Of a DNA stretch of 34,582 bases, positions 1 through 6,469 are shown piece after piece. The stretch lies in contig CALWTT010000030.1 of NCBI GenBank assembly GCA_944384545.1, forward strand, positions 1-34,582. Reading direction: 5' to 3'. Position 1 is the stretch's first letter. Each line of letters opens with the position of its first letter. A program made the position numbers and the translations under genes. Below the pieces are notes generated by a model. It had not been told where the DNA came from. It saw only the letters and a program-made list of their open reading frames with translations, and did no database searches. Source of the DNA: an uncultured Clostridia bacterium. GTDB taxonomy: Bacteria > Bacillota > Clostridia > Oscillospirales > CAG-272.

Positions 1-1
1 A

Positions 2-88
2 TACGGCCCGATCCGCCCCGAAGACGGCGGCATCAGCGGCGCCTGGGCCTGGGCGGCCGAACCGTTTCCCTGGGAAGGAGGGATGTAA
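2..88 (+). CDS. cotJB: CotJB spore coat protein, C-terminal end only
   Basis: This open frame enters from the left edge and stops at TAA 86-88, leaving 28 residues. It ends with the Trp-rich pattern W-A-W...P-F-P-W-E, which resembles the W-x-W...P-W-P-W-E ending of CotJB, a small component of the CotJ spore-coat complex. The gene directly downstream is cotJC, the usual partner, and only 2 nt separate the two frames. The cotJC ribosome binding site lies inside the last codons of this frame, so the two are probably translationally coupled. Only the tail is visible, so the call rests on the motif and the neighbour. Confidence 0.75.
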   Translation, partial: YGPIRPEDGGISGAWAWAAEPFPWEGGM

Positions 89-90
89 TC

Positions 91-810
91 ATGTGGAGCT
101 ATCAGAAACGGCTGCAATACCCCGTCAACATCAAAAACCCGGATGCGCGGATGGCCAAATTGATCCTTTCGACCTTCGGAGGGTCCGATGGCGAGCTCGG
201 CGCATCCCAGCGCTACCTCTCTCAGCGCTATTCCATGCCCTTCAGCGAAGCCGCCGCCGCACTAACAGATATCGGCACCGAGGAGCTTGCTCACATGGAA
301 ATTGTTTCCACCCTCGTACTCCAGCTGACGAAGGGGCTTTCGGCCGAGGAGCTGGAAAATCAGGGCTTTGCCGATTACTATGTGGACCATACCGGCGGCA
401 TCTGGCCGCAGTCTGCCGGGGGCGTGCCCTTTTCCGCGCTGGCCTTCCAGTCGAAAGGGGATCCGATCACCGATCTCTTTGAAGATATGGCAGCAGAACA
501 GAAAGCCCGCACGACCTACGACAACCTCCTGCGCCTGATCCGCGACCCGGACGTGCGCGATCCCATCAAATTCCTCCGGGAACGGGAAATCGTCCACTTC
601 CAGCGCTTCGGCGAAGTGCTGAACCATGTGCGCAGGCATCTGGACAGCGCCAACTACTATCGCTTCAATCCATCTTTCGACGCCGGAAAAAAATGCATAT
701 ACGGCCGCCCCGCCGCCCGCAGGCTCCCAAAAAGAGCTGCCGCTGCGCGCCGGCCGCAAAAAAGAGAGCAGCCTATCTGTTGCGTGGAGGCCGCTCTCTT
801 TTTTGTATGA
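91..810 (+). CDS. cotJC: CotJC, manganese-catalase-family spore coat protein, with aberrant C-terminal tail
   Basis: Residues 1-197 match the CotJC/Mn-catalase family, a ferritin-like four-helix bundle with a dimanganese site that is packaged in the spore coat and may destroy peroxide. Visible ligand regions are GSDGEL, GTEELAHMEI, AAEQKA and REREIVHFQRF. ATG 91 has a strong SD (GGAAGGAGGG, 73-82). Family members normally end close to the NPSFD motif (about 190-200 residues), but here 42 further residues rich in Ala, Arg and Pro follow. The TGA at 808-810 lies beyond the T-run of the intrinsic terminator at 758-804. All three forward frames are open through that terminator, so a single frameshift would not restore a normal end. 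The natural stop was probably lost. Family call is firm; the tail is probably not functional protein. Confidence 0.9.
   Translation: MWSYQKRLQYPVNIKNPDARMAKLILSTFGGSDGELGASQRYLSQRYSMPFSEAAAALTDIGTEELAHMEIVSTLVLQLTKGLSAEELENQGFADYYVDHTGGIWPQSAGGVPFSALAFQSKGDPITDLFEDMAAEQKARTTYDNLLRLIRDPDVRDPIKFLREREIVHFQRFGEVLNHVRRHLDSANYYRFNPSFDAGKKCIYGRPAARRLPKRAAAARRPQKREQPICCVEAALFFV
758..804 (+). terminator. Intrinsic terminator of the cotJ operon, inside the cotJC frame
   Basis: A6 plus GAGAGC (758-769) pairs with GCTCTC plus T6 (793-804), and an inner GCC/GGC pairing extends the stem. The 3' arm ends in a T-run. The stem overlaps the last codons of the cotJC frame. Confidence 0.75.
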
Positions 811-935
811 CAAAAACCACGCGATAGTCGCGCAGTTGGATAGAGGTTAACCGGTGAGAATAAAAACCCCCCGCATAAGGACACCCTTCGTGAGGAAGTA
901 AGCAAAGCTTATAAAAATAGACTTATAAGGATATT

Positions 936-974
936 AAAGCCGATAGGTTCATTTTTTTAGAATCTATCGGCTTT
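936..974 (-). terminator. Probable terminator of the methyltransferase operon
   Basis: An 11-bp perfect stem (936-946 with 964-974, AAAGCCGATAG/CTATCGGCTTT) lies immediately past the stop of the minus-strand methyltransferase gene. Only three T follow the stem on either strand, so efficiency is uncertain; it could act in both directions. The rest of 811-935 is AT-rich and carries no gene I recognise. Confidence 0.6.
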
Positions 975-977
975 ATT

Positions 978-1571
978 TCATTCCTTTGTGCAAACGAAAA
1001 TATGTGCAAATTCTGTTTCTATACAATCCAACAATGTTAGACCGGACTTTATGATGTATGCCTTTGTGTCGGTCGGATTGTCCGGATAAATCTCTATTTT
1101 TCTGTCCCCATAATCAATATATTTCTTTTGATTTTTATCAATAGATAAAACAAATCGTCCCGATGTATTTAACAAAGAATAAATTCGGTTGATACATTTC
1201 TGTTTATCGGCAATGTGCATAAATGTCAACGAAGAATATATAACATCAAAACTAATGTTAAAGTTATGTTGCATAAAATCATCACAAATTAACTTTACAT
1301 TTTTATGTGTTGAACAATTGTGCCTTGCCCTGTCTATAGTTTTAGGTGATATATCAATGCCGTAAAAATTCTTGCACAGCGGTATCGTTCTCAATGCTAG
1401 ACGACCCGTACCGACGCCGATTTCCAAAACACTTTTTGTTTTGTCAAGTCTCATTTCATCGATAAATATTTGCCCGTCATATTTGTTCATATATTCTTTC
1501 AAGGGTGCGGGATCGTATACAGGATCGTTATTTTCTTCAATTAGTTTATCATAATGTTCAATGACGCGCAT
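978..1571 (-). CDS. Class I SAM-dependent methyltransferase
   Basis: This is a 197-residue Rossmann-fold methyltransferase. Motif I is VLEIGVGTGRLA (about residues 49-60), the acidic residue after beta-2 is in YGIDIS, and FDVIYSSLTFMHI is the motif IV region, followed by a GRFVLSID strand. It would transfer a methyl group from S-adenosylmethionine; the acceptor cannot be read from sequence. The length fits the small Methyltransf_11/25 type with no extra domain. It follows the four-helix-bundle gene by 13 nt and shares its promoter. Its A/T-rich codons differ sharply from the GC-rich genes on either side, which suggests horizontal transfer. Family confident, substrate unknown. Confidence 0.85.
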   Translation of the reverse strand: MRVIEHYDKLIEENNDPVYDPAPLKEYMNKYDGQIFIDEMRLDKTKSVLEIGVGTGRLALRTIPLCKNFYGIDISPKTIDRARHNCSTHKNVKLICDDFMQHNFNISFDVIYSSLTFMHIADKQKCINRIYSLLNTSGRFVLSIDKNQKKYIDYGDRKIEIYPDNPTDTKAYIIKSGLTLLDCIETEFAHIFVCTKE

Positions 1572-1584
1572 GTTCTTTATTTCC

Positions 1585-1935
1585 TTATTTTGACTTCATG
1601 GTTTTTAGTGAAGAAATCAGCATTCTTCTGATTGCGCCGCATTCATTTTGTAATGACTTGTAGGTATGTTCTGACAAACAATTCGTTTCAAAAAGAAGTT
1701 CTAACCAATACTCCGTTTCATAACATTCCTTTTGGGCTATTTCAAGTTTAGCTATAAAATCTTTAGTTCCATGTGCGTATTGTGCTTCGTGCAAATTGGC
1801 ACCGATAGAAGTGGCAGAACGAAGTAATTGGTTTATTAAAACTGCTTCTTTATGATTTGCTTTCATTTCACGACAGAGAAAAATTATTTCCTTTGCAAAT
1901 TCTTTCGCCTTATCCCTTAAAACGCTTTCAGCCAC
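1585..1935 (-). CDS. Four-helix bundle protein, S23/IVS-type (23S rRNA intervening-sequence protein family)
   Basis: The 117-residue protein is all-helical and has the family hallmarks N-Q-L-L-R-S-A-T-S-I-G-A-N, the central E-A-Q and a K-D-F-I-A-K-L-E-I-A-Q-K-E helix, then E-T-E-Y-W-L-E-L-L. The family includes proteins encoded in 23S rRNA intervening sequences and is related to the Avd accessory protein of diversity-generating retroelements; members form pentameric bundles and bind nucleic acid. I see no reverse transcriptase or template repeat here. The start is GTG 1935: it has an AGAGGTG SD 6 nt upstream, while the longer frame beginning at TTG 1983 starts inside the -35 hexamer. The gene is AT-rich, is first in an operon with the methyltransferase, and sits beside the hairpin array at 2030-2250. 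Biochemical role unknown. Confidence 0.85.
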   Translation of the reverse strand: MAESVLRDKAKEFAKEIIFLCREMKANHKEAVLINQLLRSATSIGANLHEAQYAHGTKDFIAKLEIAQKECYETEYWLELLFETNCLSEHTYKSLQNECGAIRRMLISSLKTMKSK

Positions 1936-1954
1936 AACTATCACCTCTGCATTA

Positions 1955-1983
1955 ATTATATATAAAACACACAAATATTTCAA
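1955..1983 (-). promoter_or_regulatory. Sigma-A promoter of the four-helix-bundle/methyltransferase operon
   Basis: On the minus strand TTGAAA (1983-1978), a 17-nt spacer and TATAAT (1960-1955) form a near-consensus promoter. Transcription would start near 1948, just ahead of the SD of GTG 1935, giving a very short leader. Confidence 0.75.
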
Positions 1984-2029
1984 CGGTGTTTTCTGTGTTT
2001 GTTTATACTGTCTGAATACAAATTCATTT

Positions 2030-2250
2030 GGATTTTGGGTGTCAAAATCCGATGCTCGCTAATCTTAAAGACAAAAGAAGTGATATTCCGAGCTAACGCT
2101 CGGAGCGAAATTTTCCTTTCGGAAAGTGGTATTGCAAACCTTGTTTGCAGTGGTATTATATTCGCTTACAAAACTCGGCGCAGCCGAATATCACACGGCA
2201 TAGCCGTATATCACTGCAAAGTAATATCACTCGCCGCAGGCGAATATAAC
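2030..2250. repeat. Array of short hairpins separated by GTGATAT/ATATCAC spacers
   Basis: At least six small hairpins follow one another: GGATTTT/AAAATCC (2030-2050), CCGAGC/GCTCGG (2088-2103), TTTCC/GGAAA (2112-2125), GCAAAC/GTTTGC (2134-2148), TCGGC/GCCGA (2175-2187), ACGGC/GCCGT (2195-2207) and TCGCC/GGCGA (2231-2243). Loops are 3-4 nt (cttt, taac, gca, ata) except the first. The spacers read GTGATATT or GTGGTATT in the left half (2080, 2126, 2150) and the reverse complement AATATCAC/ATATCAC in the right half (2188, 2208, 2224), so the array has overall mirror symmetry. No convincing protein is encoded. It lies upstream of the four-helix-bundle promoter and downstream of yebC. From memory, similar arrays occur near S23-type genes in Clostridia, but I cannot verify that here. 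Confidence 0.7.
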
Positions 2251-2251
2251 T

Positions 2252-2280
2252 GAGGCACACTTCCTTACGAAGTGTGCCTC
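2252..2280 (-). terminator. Strong hairpin downstream of yebC, possible terminator
   Basis: A perfect 12-bp stem (2252-2263 with 2269-2280, GAGGCACACTTC/GAAGTGTGCCTC) has a 5-nt loop. It lies 53 nt past the yebC stop. On the minus strand it is followed by AGTTATATT rather than a clean T-run, so it may act as a processing or border hairpin instead of a strong intrinsic terminator. Confidence 0.5.
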
Positions 2281-2333
2281 TACGGCCCGCTTTTTTCTTT
2301 CTTTTCCTTTTCCCGCCAGTCCCGTCGGCGGAA

Positions 2334-3059
2334 TCAGTTTTCCCAGTTGTGATACACGTTTGTGATGTCGTCGCAGTCCTCAAGCTTATCCAGCAGGTTC
2401 TGCATGTTCTCCACATCCTCTTCCGCACTGAGCGTCACATAGGTGGAGGGAACCTTGGCTCGCTCTGCCGACGCAATCGTATAGCCCTTTTCCTGCAAAG
2501 TGCTGCTGATTGCATAGACATCCTCGGGCTCGGTATAAATTTCAAAGAAGCCTTCGCCGCTTTCAAAATCGGTGGCCCCGGCTTCGAGCGCTTCCTCCAT
2601 CAGTTTGTCCTCACCGATCTCGCCGTCCTCATCCTCAATGACAATAACGCCTTTTTCGGTGAAGAGGAAGCTGACGCAGCCCATGCTGCCGAGATTCCCG
2701 CCGTACTTGCTGAAAAAGTGGCGGACGTCACCGGCGGTCCGGTTTTTCGAATCGGTGGCAGCCTCGACGATCACGGCCACGCCGCCGGGACCGTAGCCTT
2801 CGTAGGTCATCTCTTCGTAGACGGCGCCGCCCTTTTCCATGGATTTGCGGATGGCGCGGTCGATATTGTCGTTGGGGACATTGTTGGCTTTGGCTTTCGC
2901 AATGAGTTCGCGCAGTTTTCCGTTGGTGTTGGGATCGCCGCCCCCCTCGCGGACGGCGACGGCGATCTCCTTGCCGATCTTGGTGAAGATGCCGGCCTTG
3001 GCGGCGTCGGTCTTTTCTTTTTTATGCTTGATATTGTTCCATTTGCTGTGTCCGGACAT
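2334..3059 (-). CDS. yebC: YebC/PmpR family protein (translation/transcription factor)
   Basis: The 241-residue protein starts with the family signature MSGHSKWNNIKHKK and continues with GKEIAVAVREGGGDP, the N-x-x-L-R-x-x-I-x-K-A-K-A-N-N-V-P motif and the GYGPGGVAVIVE core; length is normal for the family. YebC proteins were long annotated as DNA-binding regulators. More recent work on the family (mitochondrial TACO1 and bacterial YebC) points to relieving ribosome stalling at proline stretches. It lies 11 nt downstream of argS on the same strand and is probably cotranscribed with it, which fits a translation-related role. Family certain; which biochemical role applies in this organism is open. 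Confidence 0.95.
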   Translation of the reverse strand: MSGHSKWNNIKHKKEKTDAAKAGIFTKIGKEIAVAVREGGGDPNTNGKLRELIAKAKANNVPNDNIDRAIRKSMEKGGAVYEEMTYEGYGPGGVAVIVEAATDSKNRTAGDVRHFFSKYGGNLGSMGCVSFLFTEKGVIVIEDEDGEIGEDKLMEEALEAGATDFESGEGFFEIYTEPEDVYAISSTLQEKGYTIASAERAKVPSTYVTLSAEEDVENMQNLLDKLEDCDDITNVYHNWEN

Positions 3060-3070
3060 AGTATACTCCC

Positions 3071-4783
3071 TTAAATTTTTTCTGGCGTTTTCATGCAGAT
3101 GAGCGACAGGGCGCGGCCGAGGACGGTACGGACGGCGTCGGTCATTGCGATGCGTGCGTCGCGCCGCTGTGCGTCGGGGCAGGAGAGGATCTGACAGTCA
3201 TGGTAGAAGCGGTTGAAGGCGGCGCACAGATCGAGAATGTAGCGTGTGATCTCGGAGGGCTCATAGGCGTCGAGAGCGGCGCGCACGGCTTCGGGGAAGC
3301 GCGCGAGCACCTTGATCAGCGCGAGCTCCTCCTCGTTCAGCCCTTGGGCAGAGAAGGCGGCTGCCCCGTCGGCCCTGGCAAGGATGCTGCAGGCGCGGGC
3401 GTAGGTGTACTGGGCATAGGGGCCGGTATTCCCGTCAAAGGAAAGCGCGTCTTCCAGGACAAAATTGATGTCGCGCATGCGGTTGTTGAGCAGATAGTGG
3501 AAGACGACGGCGCCGACACCGACTGCCTCGGCGATTTCGTCGGGGTTTTCGAGGTCAGGGTTTTTCTCGGTGGCGATTGCCCGGACCTTTTCAATGGCGG
3601 CGGCAAAGAGGTCCTTGAGCAGGATGACATTGCCGGTCCGGGTGGCGAGTTTGGAACCGTTGATGCTGACGGTGCCGTAGGGGACATGGACGAGGCGGTC
3701 GGCCCAGTCATAGCCCATGAGCTCAATGACCTTGAACCACTGGGCAAAATGGAGGCATTGCCCGGCGCTGGTGACATAGATGCATTTATCAAAGTGATAG
3801 GTCTGCTGGCGGTAGACGGCGGCGGCGATATCTCTTGTGGGGTAGAGGGTAGAGCCGTCGCGTTTGAGGATCAGGCAGACCGGCATGTGATAGGCGTCCA
3901 GATTCACGACCCAGGCGCCGTCGTCGAGGGTAAGCAGGTTTTTCTCGCGCATGATCTCGATCTGGCGGGGCATTTTGTCGGTGTAGAAGCTCTCACCGTT
4001 GTAGGAATCGAAATCGATGCCGAGCAGGGCGTAGGTTTTCCGGTATTCGCGCAGGCTGATGTCGATGAACCATTTCCAGAGCGCGGTATTTTCGGGATCG
4101 CCCGCTTCGAGCCTCGAAAATTCCGCGCGTGCTTCGTCGTTGAGGGCGGGGTTTTCTTCGGCTTCGGCGTGGAAGCGGACATAGAGGCGGACGAGCTCGT
4201 CGATCTCTTTCTTCTCGACCTCCTCACGGGAGCCCCAGCGCCGGTAGGCGACGATGAGCTTGCCGAACTGGGTACCCCAGTCGCCCAGATGGTTGATGCC
4301 GATGCAGTGGTAGCCGGCGAACTGGTGGAGCAGTTTGAGCGAGTGACCGATGACGGTGGTGCCAAGATGACCGATGTGGAAGGGCTTGGCGACATTGGGA
4401 GAGGAGTAATCAAGGACAACGGTCTTTCCCTTGCCGCACATGGGAGAGCCGTAGTTGCTTCCGGCGGAGCGGATATCGGACATAACGCGCACAGCGTAGG
4501 CGGCGGGGTCTATGAAGAAATTGAGGTATCCGCCGACGGTCTGTGCGGAACGGATTTCGTCACAGGCGAATGTGCCTGCCAGCGCAGCGGCGATGGCGGG
4601 GGGAGCTGCGCGGAGGGAACGGCTGAGGCGGAAGCAGGGGAAAGCAAGATCTCCGAGTTTGGGGTCGGGCGGGTATTCCAGCATGGCGGAAAGGTCATCG
4701 GGTGCCGGAACGGACGCACCGGGGAAGGCGACAGCGCAGGCGTCGGCCAGCGCCTGGCCCACTTTCTTTTTCAGTACCAGCAT
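3071..4783 (-). CDS. argS: Arginyl-tRNA synthetase
   Basis: The 570-residue class I synthetase charges tRNA-Arg. An N-terminal Add-1 domain (about 1-110) precedes the catalytic Rossmann domain with the HIGH signature FHIGHLGTT (HIGH at 136-139) and the SSPNVAKP lead-in. SKLATRTGN stands in the region of the KMSK loop, where canonical KMSK is commonly degenerate in ArgRS. The C-terminal DALR anticodon-binding domain includes NTGPYAQYTYARACSI. The start has an AAGGA SD (revcomp of 4791-4796). It heads a two-gene operon with yebC from the promoter at 4834-4862. I see no T-box in its short leader, although T-boxes control many clostridial synthetase genes. Confidence 0.97.
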   Translation of the reverse strand: MLVLKKKVGQALADACAVAFPGASVPAPDDLSAMLEYPPDPKLGDLAFPCFRLSRSLRAAPPAIAAALAGTFACDEIRSAQTVGGYLNFFIDPAAYAVRVMSDIRSAGSNYGSPMCGKGKTVVLDYSSPNVAKPFHIGHLGTTVIGHSLKLLHQFAGYHCIGINHLGDWGTQFGKLIVAYRRWGSREEVEKKEIDELVRLYVRFHAEAEENPALNDEARAEFSRLEAGDPENTALWKWFIDISLREYRKTYALLGIDFDSYNGESFYTDKMPRQIEIMREKNLLTLDDGAWVVNLDAYHMPVCLILKRDGSTLYPTRDIAAAVYRQQTYHFDKCIYVTSAGQCLHFAQWFKVIELMGYDWADRLVHVPYGTVSINGSKLATRTGNVILLKDLFAAAIEKVRAIATEKNPDLENPDEIAEAVGVGAVVFHYLLNNRMRDINFVLEDALSFDGNTGPYAQYTYARACSILARADGAAAFSAQGLNEEELALIKVLARFPEAVRAALDAYEPSEITRYILDLCAAFNRFYHDCQILSCPDAQRRDARIAMTDAVRTVLGRALSLICMKTPEKI

Positions 4784-4833
4784 AAAACGTCCTTCTTATA
4801 TTATTTTATTCACACAGAAAGATTAACTCTTAT

Positions 4834-4862
4834 ATTGTACACGAAAAAAAGGCATTTGACAA
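4834..4862 (-). promoter_or_regulatory. Sigma-A promoter of argS-yebC
   Basis: Minus strand: TTGTCA (4862-4857), 17-nt spacer, TACAAT (4839-4834). The leader to the argS ATG is only about 45 nt, leaving no room for a T-box. Confidence 0.7.
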
Positions 4863-5096
4863 GAGGGGGAAAGGCATTTTCGTGCTTTTTTCAAAAAAAG
4901 CGACGGGGTTTTGCGTTTTTCCGTGGCGGCAGACCGTAGCGGAACCCGTGGCGCCGTCCGCCCGTATGCACGTCGGTGCGTCGGGTTTTCCGAATGGCGC
5001 GTCACGTCGGGCGCTTCCCCCGCCCGGCGCCCGGACCGTGGTGGGGGCGCGCTATGTTGTCGCCCCACGCTCCGGTCTCCGCAACCTGCGCCATCC

Positions 5097-5139
5097 TGCG
5101 GCATTCGCCGCCCCGCCCGTTCCGGCGGCGGACGCCGCA
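5097..5139 (+). repeat. H hairpin element, copy H1
   Basis: 16-nt arms (5097-5112 and 5124-5139) enclose the loop CCGCCCGTTCC. One A-C mismatch and one T-G wobble occur in the stem. Confidence 0.75.
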
Positions 5140-5214
5140 TTTTCTCTCTTGCGCAGCCCGTGTGGCACGAATCCTGCGCGTCGGGCAGATTTCCCGCCGC
5201 AGCGGCTATGCAGA

Positions 5215-5264
5215 TTTTTCGCCAGGCCTTTTTGCAAAAAGGCCGCCAGCCCGCGCCGCAGCGC
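5215..5264 (+). repeat. P palindromic element, copy P1
   Basis: The perfect palindrome GGCCTTTTTGCAAAAAGGCC at 5225-5244 is preceded by TTTTTCGCCA and followed by GCCAGCCCGCGCCGCAGCGC. Confidence 0.85.
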
Positions 5265-5487
5265 CACCGTATGCATCCGTCCCCCCCCCCGCGCGGCAGC
5301 GCCCCGTGTTTCATCCGTATCCCCGGCGCGGCGGCGCACCGTACCGATCTCCCCGCCCCGTGGCGCCCGCCCCGCAACCATTATTCCAGCACCGGACAAC
5401 CTTTGCCTCGCCCGGCGCCCGGATCGTGGTGGGGGGACGCACTATGTTGTCGCCCCACGCTCCGGTCTCTGCATTCTGCGCCATCCT

Positions 5488-5528
5488 GCGGCATCCGCCG
5501 CCCCGCCCGTTCCGGCGGCGGGTGCCGC
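5488..5528 (+). repeat. H hairpin element, copy H2
   Basis: 15-bp stem (5488-5502 with 5514-5528), one T-G wobble, loop CCGCCCGTTCC at 5503-5513. Confidence 0.75.
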
Positions 5529-5604
5529 CTTTTCGCTCCCGCTCCGCCCGTGTGGCACGAATCCTGCGCGTCGGGCAGATTTCCCGCCGCAGCGGCTATG
5601 CAGA

Positions 5605-5654
5605 TTTTTCGCCAGGCCTTTTTGCAAAAAGGCCGCCAGCCCGCGCCGCAGCGC
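5605..5654 (+). repeat. P palindromic element, copy P2
   Basis: Identical to P1 over all 50 nt; palindrome at 5615-5634. Confidence 0.85.
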
Positions 5655-5833
5655 ACCGTATGCATCCGTATCCCCGGCGCCGCAGCGCGCCGTATCGCAT
5701 CCGTCCCCCCGCGCGGCAGCGCACCGTACCGATCCCCCCTCGCGGCAGCGCTCCTGTCCGCGCCTCTTGCACCATCCCGCGGCACCCGCCGCCCCTTCTG
5801 CGCGTAGCGCCTGTCGCTTGCCCCTGGGTCAGT

Positions 5834-6337
5834 TCAATAGCGGTTGATGGGCAGATCCTCGTTGTCGGTTCCGCGCTCTACCTTCTGTATCGTCGCATAA
5901 TACTGGTTCTCCGGCGTGATCTCGATCCGTACCCGCTCTCCCGCCTCCCGGCCCATCAACGCGCGCCCAATCGGGGAGTCCTGGCTGACATACCCCTTGG
6001 TCGCGTCCTGCCGGATGCTGGTCACCAGCTGGATCCGCCGTACTGCCCCGGTGCGCTCATTCAGATACTCCACATAATCCAACAGCCCGATGCCGCGGCG
6101 GTGCGGGTTGTCGCGGACGACAATCGCTGTGCGCAGAAGCCCTTCCAGGTACCGGATCCGGCTTTCGTTGCGGTTGCGCTCGTATTTTGCCTGCTTGTAT
6201 TCGGCGTTCTCGCTCAGATCGCCATATTCCCGGGTCCTCTTCACTTCTGCGTGCAGTTCCGGCCCCAGTACATTCTTCCGATGATGCAGCTCCTCCTGTA
6301 TCTTGCGGATGTCCACTTCGGTCATTTCGTTTTTCAT
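5834..6337 (-). CDS. greA: Transcript cleavage factor, GreA/GreB family
   Basis: The 167-residue protein rescues backtracked RNA polymerase by stimulating transcript cleavage. The N-terminal coiled coil carries the tip signature with acidic residues (T-R-E-Y-G-D-L-S-E-N-A-E-Y), and the C-terminal FKBP-like domain has Y-V-S-Q-D-S-P-I-G-R-A-L-M-G. The start is ATG 6337: AAGGAG lies 7 nt upstream, whereas the in-frame ATG two codons earlier nearly touches the SD and longer frames reach into the promoter. The tail after Y-Y-A-T-I-Q-K-V runs on for about 15 residues (RGTDNEDLPINRY), slightly longer than the usual 158-residue GreA. It has its own promoter back to back with that of ylmH. Confidence 0.93.
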   Translation of the reverse strand: MKNEMTEVDIRKIQEELHHRKNVLGPELHAEVKRTREYGDLSENAEYKQAKYERNRNESRIRYLEGLLRTAIVVRDNPHRRGIGLLDYVEYLNERTGAVRRIQLVTSIRQDATKGYVSQDSPIGRALMGREAGERVRIEITPENQYYATIQKVERGTDNEDLPINRY

Positions 6338-6365
6338 AGCCATTCTCCTTTTTAGGGTAAAGACG

Positions 6366-6394
6366 AGTATAGCATAAACTGCAACGAAAAGCAA
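6366..6394 (-). promoter_or_regulatory. Sigma-A promoter of greA
   Basis: Minus strand: TTGCTT (6394-6389), 17-nt spacer, TATACT (6371-6366). The expected start near 6359 leaves a leader of about 20 nt containing the AAGGAG SD. Confidence 0.65.
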
Positions 6395-6405
6395 GAGCGG
6401 AAATC

Positions 6406-6434
6406 TTGACTTTTTTTCGCTCTGCGCCTAAAAT
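6406..6434 (+). promoter_or_regulatory. Sigma-A promoter of ylmH
   Basis: TTGACT (6406-6411), 17-nt spacer, TAAAAT (6429-6434). It diverges from the greA promoter; the two -35 boxes are 11 nt apart. Confidence 0.65.
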
Positions 6435-6469
6435 AAGAGAAAAAACAAATGTGCGGGGCAGAGAGAGCT

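Larger units (their letters stand above)
5021..5280 (+). repeat. Long direct repeat, copy 1
   Basis: It runs from CGCCCGGCGC to CCGTATGCATCCGT and contains H1 (5097-5139) and P1 (5215-5264). The segments around ATGTTGTCGCCCCACGCTCC and from the CGTGTGGCACGAATCC motif to the end are almost identical to the copy 388-390 bp downstream. Confidence 0.85.
5409..5669 (+). repeat. Long direct repeat, copy 2
   Basis: Second copy of the 5021-5280 unit. Differences concentrate in the middle (around 5529-5545) and as single changes in the H hairpin stem; the last 120 bp are essentially identical. Confidence 0.85.
4863..5833. other. Gene-free repeat island between greA and argS
   Basis: About 970 bp of very GC-rich DNA is open in several frames on both strands, but the translations are low-complexity Ala/Pro/Arg/Gly with no SD-supported start or recognisable domain. 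It is filled by a 260-bp direct duplication (5021-5280 and 5409-5669), each copy carrying one H hairpin and one P palindrome, followed by degenerate reiterations of GCGGCAGCGC-ACCGTACCGATCC type up to about 5760. The genes on both sides run on the minus strand. No greA terminator with a T-run is visible. Confidence 0.7.

Noticed and set aside
816..850. The stretch GTCGCGCAGTTGGATAGAGG resembles a tRNA D-arm and could be a tRNA remnant or attachment site at the edge of the AT-rich island.
   Set aside because: No acceptor stem, anticodon arm or T-arm follows and the D-stem does not pair; there is no matching second copy at the other end of the island. Left as a curiosity.
1585..2250. Diversity-generating retroelement or retron built around the four-helix protein.
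   Set aside because: There is no reverse transcriptase, template repeat or variable repeat in the window; only the distant fold relationship to Avd supports it.
4784..4833. Looked for T-box leaders before argS, the arg operon and leuA.
   Set aside because: No AGGGTGG...ACCGCG antiterminator core was found, and the argS leader is too short.
4882..5847. Several long overlapping frames in the repeat islands (also 7237-8073 and 15712-16641), with repeated peptides such as FLQKGLAKN and FCKKA.
   Set aside because: All derive from the P and H repeats read in different frames; no SD, low-complexity composition, and the same nucleotide repeat is open in several frames at once.
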